Positions 63,895 to 64,000 of a stretch of DNA of 64,000 nucleotides are shown here, piece after piece. The number at the start of each line of letters is the position of its first letter. The first letter of the stretch is position 1. The stretch covers positions 22,936-86,935 of the forward strand of contig JAULBX010018081.1 of assembly GCA_032358255.1 (NCBI GenBank), read 5' to 3'. Source of the DNA: Heterotrichella gracilis (lineage: Eukaryota; Sar; Xanthophyceae; Tribonematales; Xanthonemataceae). The position numbers and the translations under genes are program-made. Under the pieces are notes generated by a model, which did no database searches, was not told the origin of the DNA, and saw nothing but the letters and a program-made list of their open reading frames with translations.

Positions 63895-64000
63895 ACGGTC
63901 GACCCAGCCGTTGGCTCAGCACCTGAATTTGAGTTGAGTCTTGAGTTCAACTAAGCAAGGGGTCGCAGGTTCGAATCCGAAGGGTAGCGATATTTTTCGA
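63895..64000 (+). repeat. tRNA-like (SINE-type) sequence, cut by window edge
   Basis: TGGCTCAGCACC resembles an A box and GGTTCGAATCC, about 56 bases later, is a perfect B box. A TATTTTT tract follows. The middle does not fold as an anticodon arm, so a tRNA-derived SINE fits better than a tRNA gene. Confidence 0.55.

Noticed and set aside
63895-64000. Functional tRNA gene
   Set aside because: Good A and B boxes, but no anticodon arm or acceptor pairing can be drawn within the visible sequence.

Overview
The window is nuclear DNA of a eukaryote, most likely a green alga (Chlorophyta). Genes are split into many short exons with GT-AG introns whose phases join without conflict when chained by hand. 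The products include plastid-type proteins (a plant-type 2Fe-2S ferredoxin with a presequence, a PDZ protein with a transit-peptide-like N-terminus), an SSNA1/DIP13 basal-body protein, a copine-type ubiquitin ligase and a GH18 chitinase with hevein-type domains. Plant-type telomere heptamers (TTTAGGG/CCCTAAA) are scattered through introns. A few stops have TGTAA, the usual chlorophyte poly(A) signal, 200-400 bases downstream; this is weak support. A flagellate chlorophycean would fit, but I cannot name the species.

Layout. Reverse strand 176-2461: multi-CUE, DUF1771 and Smr protein. Reverse 4441-8528: RS/proline-rich nuclear-type protein. Reverse 10096-14683: divergent SET-domain protein. Forward 16206-21613: copine/vWA protein ending in a U-box. 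Reverse 22515-23155: SSNA1; reverse 23560-23849: a possible 47-residue protein. Forward 24374-27249: ZNHIT2. Reverse 28715-33259: Ecdysoneless (ECD). Forward 35009-39027: unrecognised coiled-coil protein. Reverse 40556-41772: plastid PDZ protein. Forward 42275-43872: GT8-like glycosyltransferase. Reverse 45349-47707: p24/emp24 cargo receptor. Forward 49102-50105: ferredoxin. Reverse 51946-54495: unrecognised 260-residue protein. Forward 56243-60035: GH18 chitinase. Forward from about 61929: GT2-like glycosyltransferase that runs off the right edge. From 14684 on, strands mostly alternate, so gaps are divergent promoters or convergent 3' regions. ZNHIT2 and ECD are both linked in other eukaryotes to the R2TP chaperone and U5 snRNP assembly, and they lie tail to tail here.

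The most unusual feature is not one gene. In nearly every multi-exon gene, an intron next to a true exon carries one or more imperfect tandem copies of that exon's end together with its splice site. I call these 'exon echoes'. Some are broken by stops. Others keep reading frame and a usable donor, so they could be alternative exons. They often sit beside TTTAGGG/CCCTAAA runs. The window also holds three stretches with tRNA-like Pol III boxes (probable SINEs), a GC-rich palindromic repeat array, and two AT-rich hairpins.

Unresolved: first exons of the RS protein, ZNHIT2 and ECD; last exons of the SET and p24 genes; both ends of the GT2 gene. No transposase, reverse transcriptase, rRNA, intact tRNA or CRISPR array was seen.
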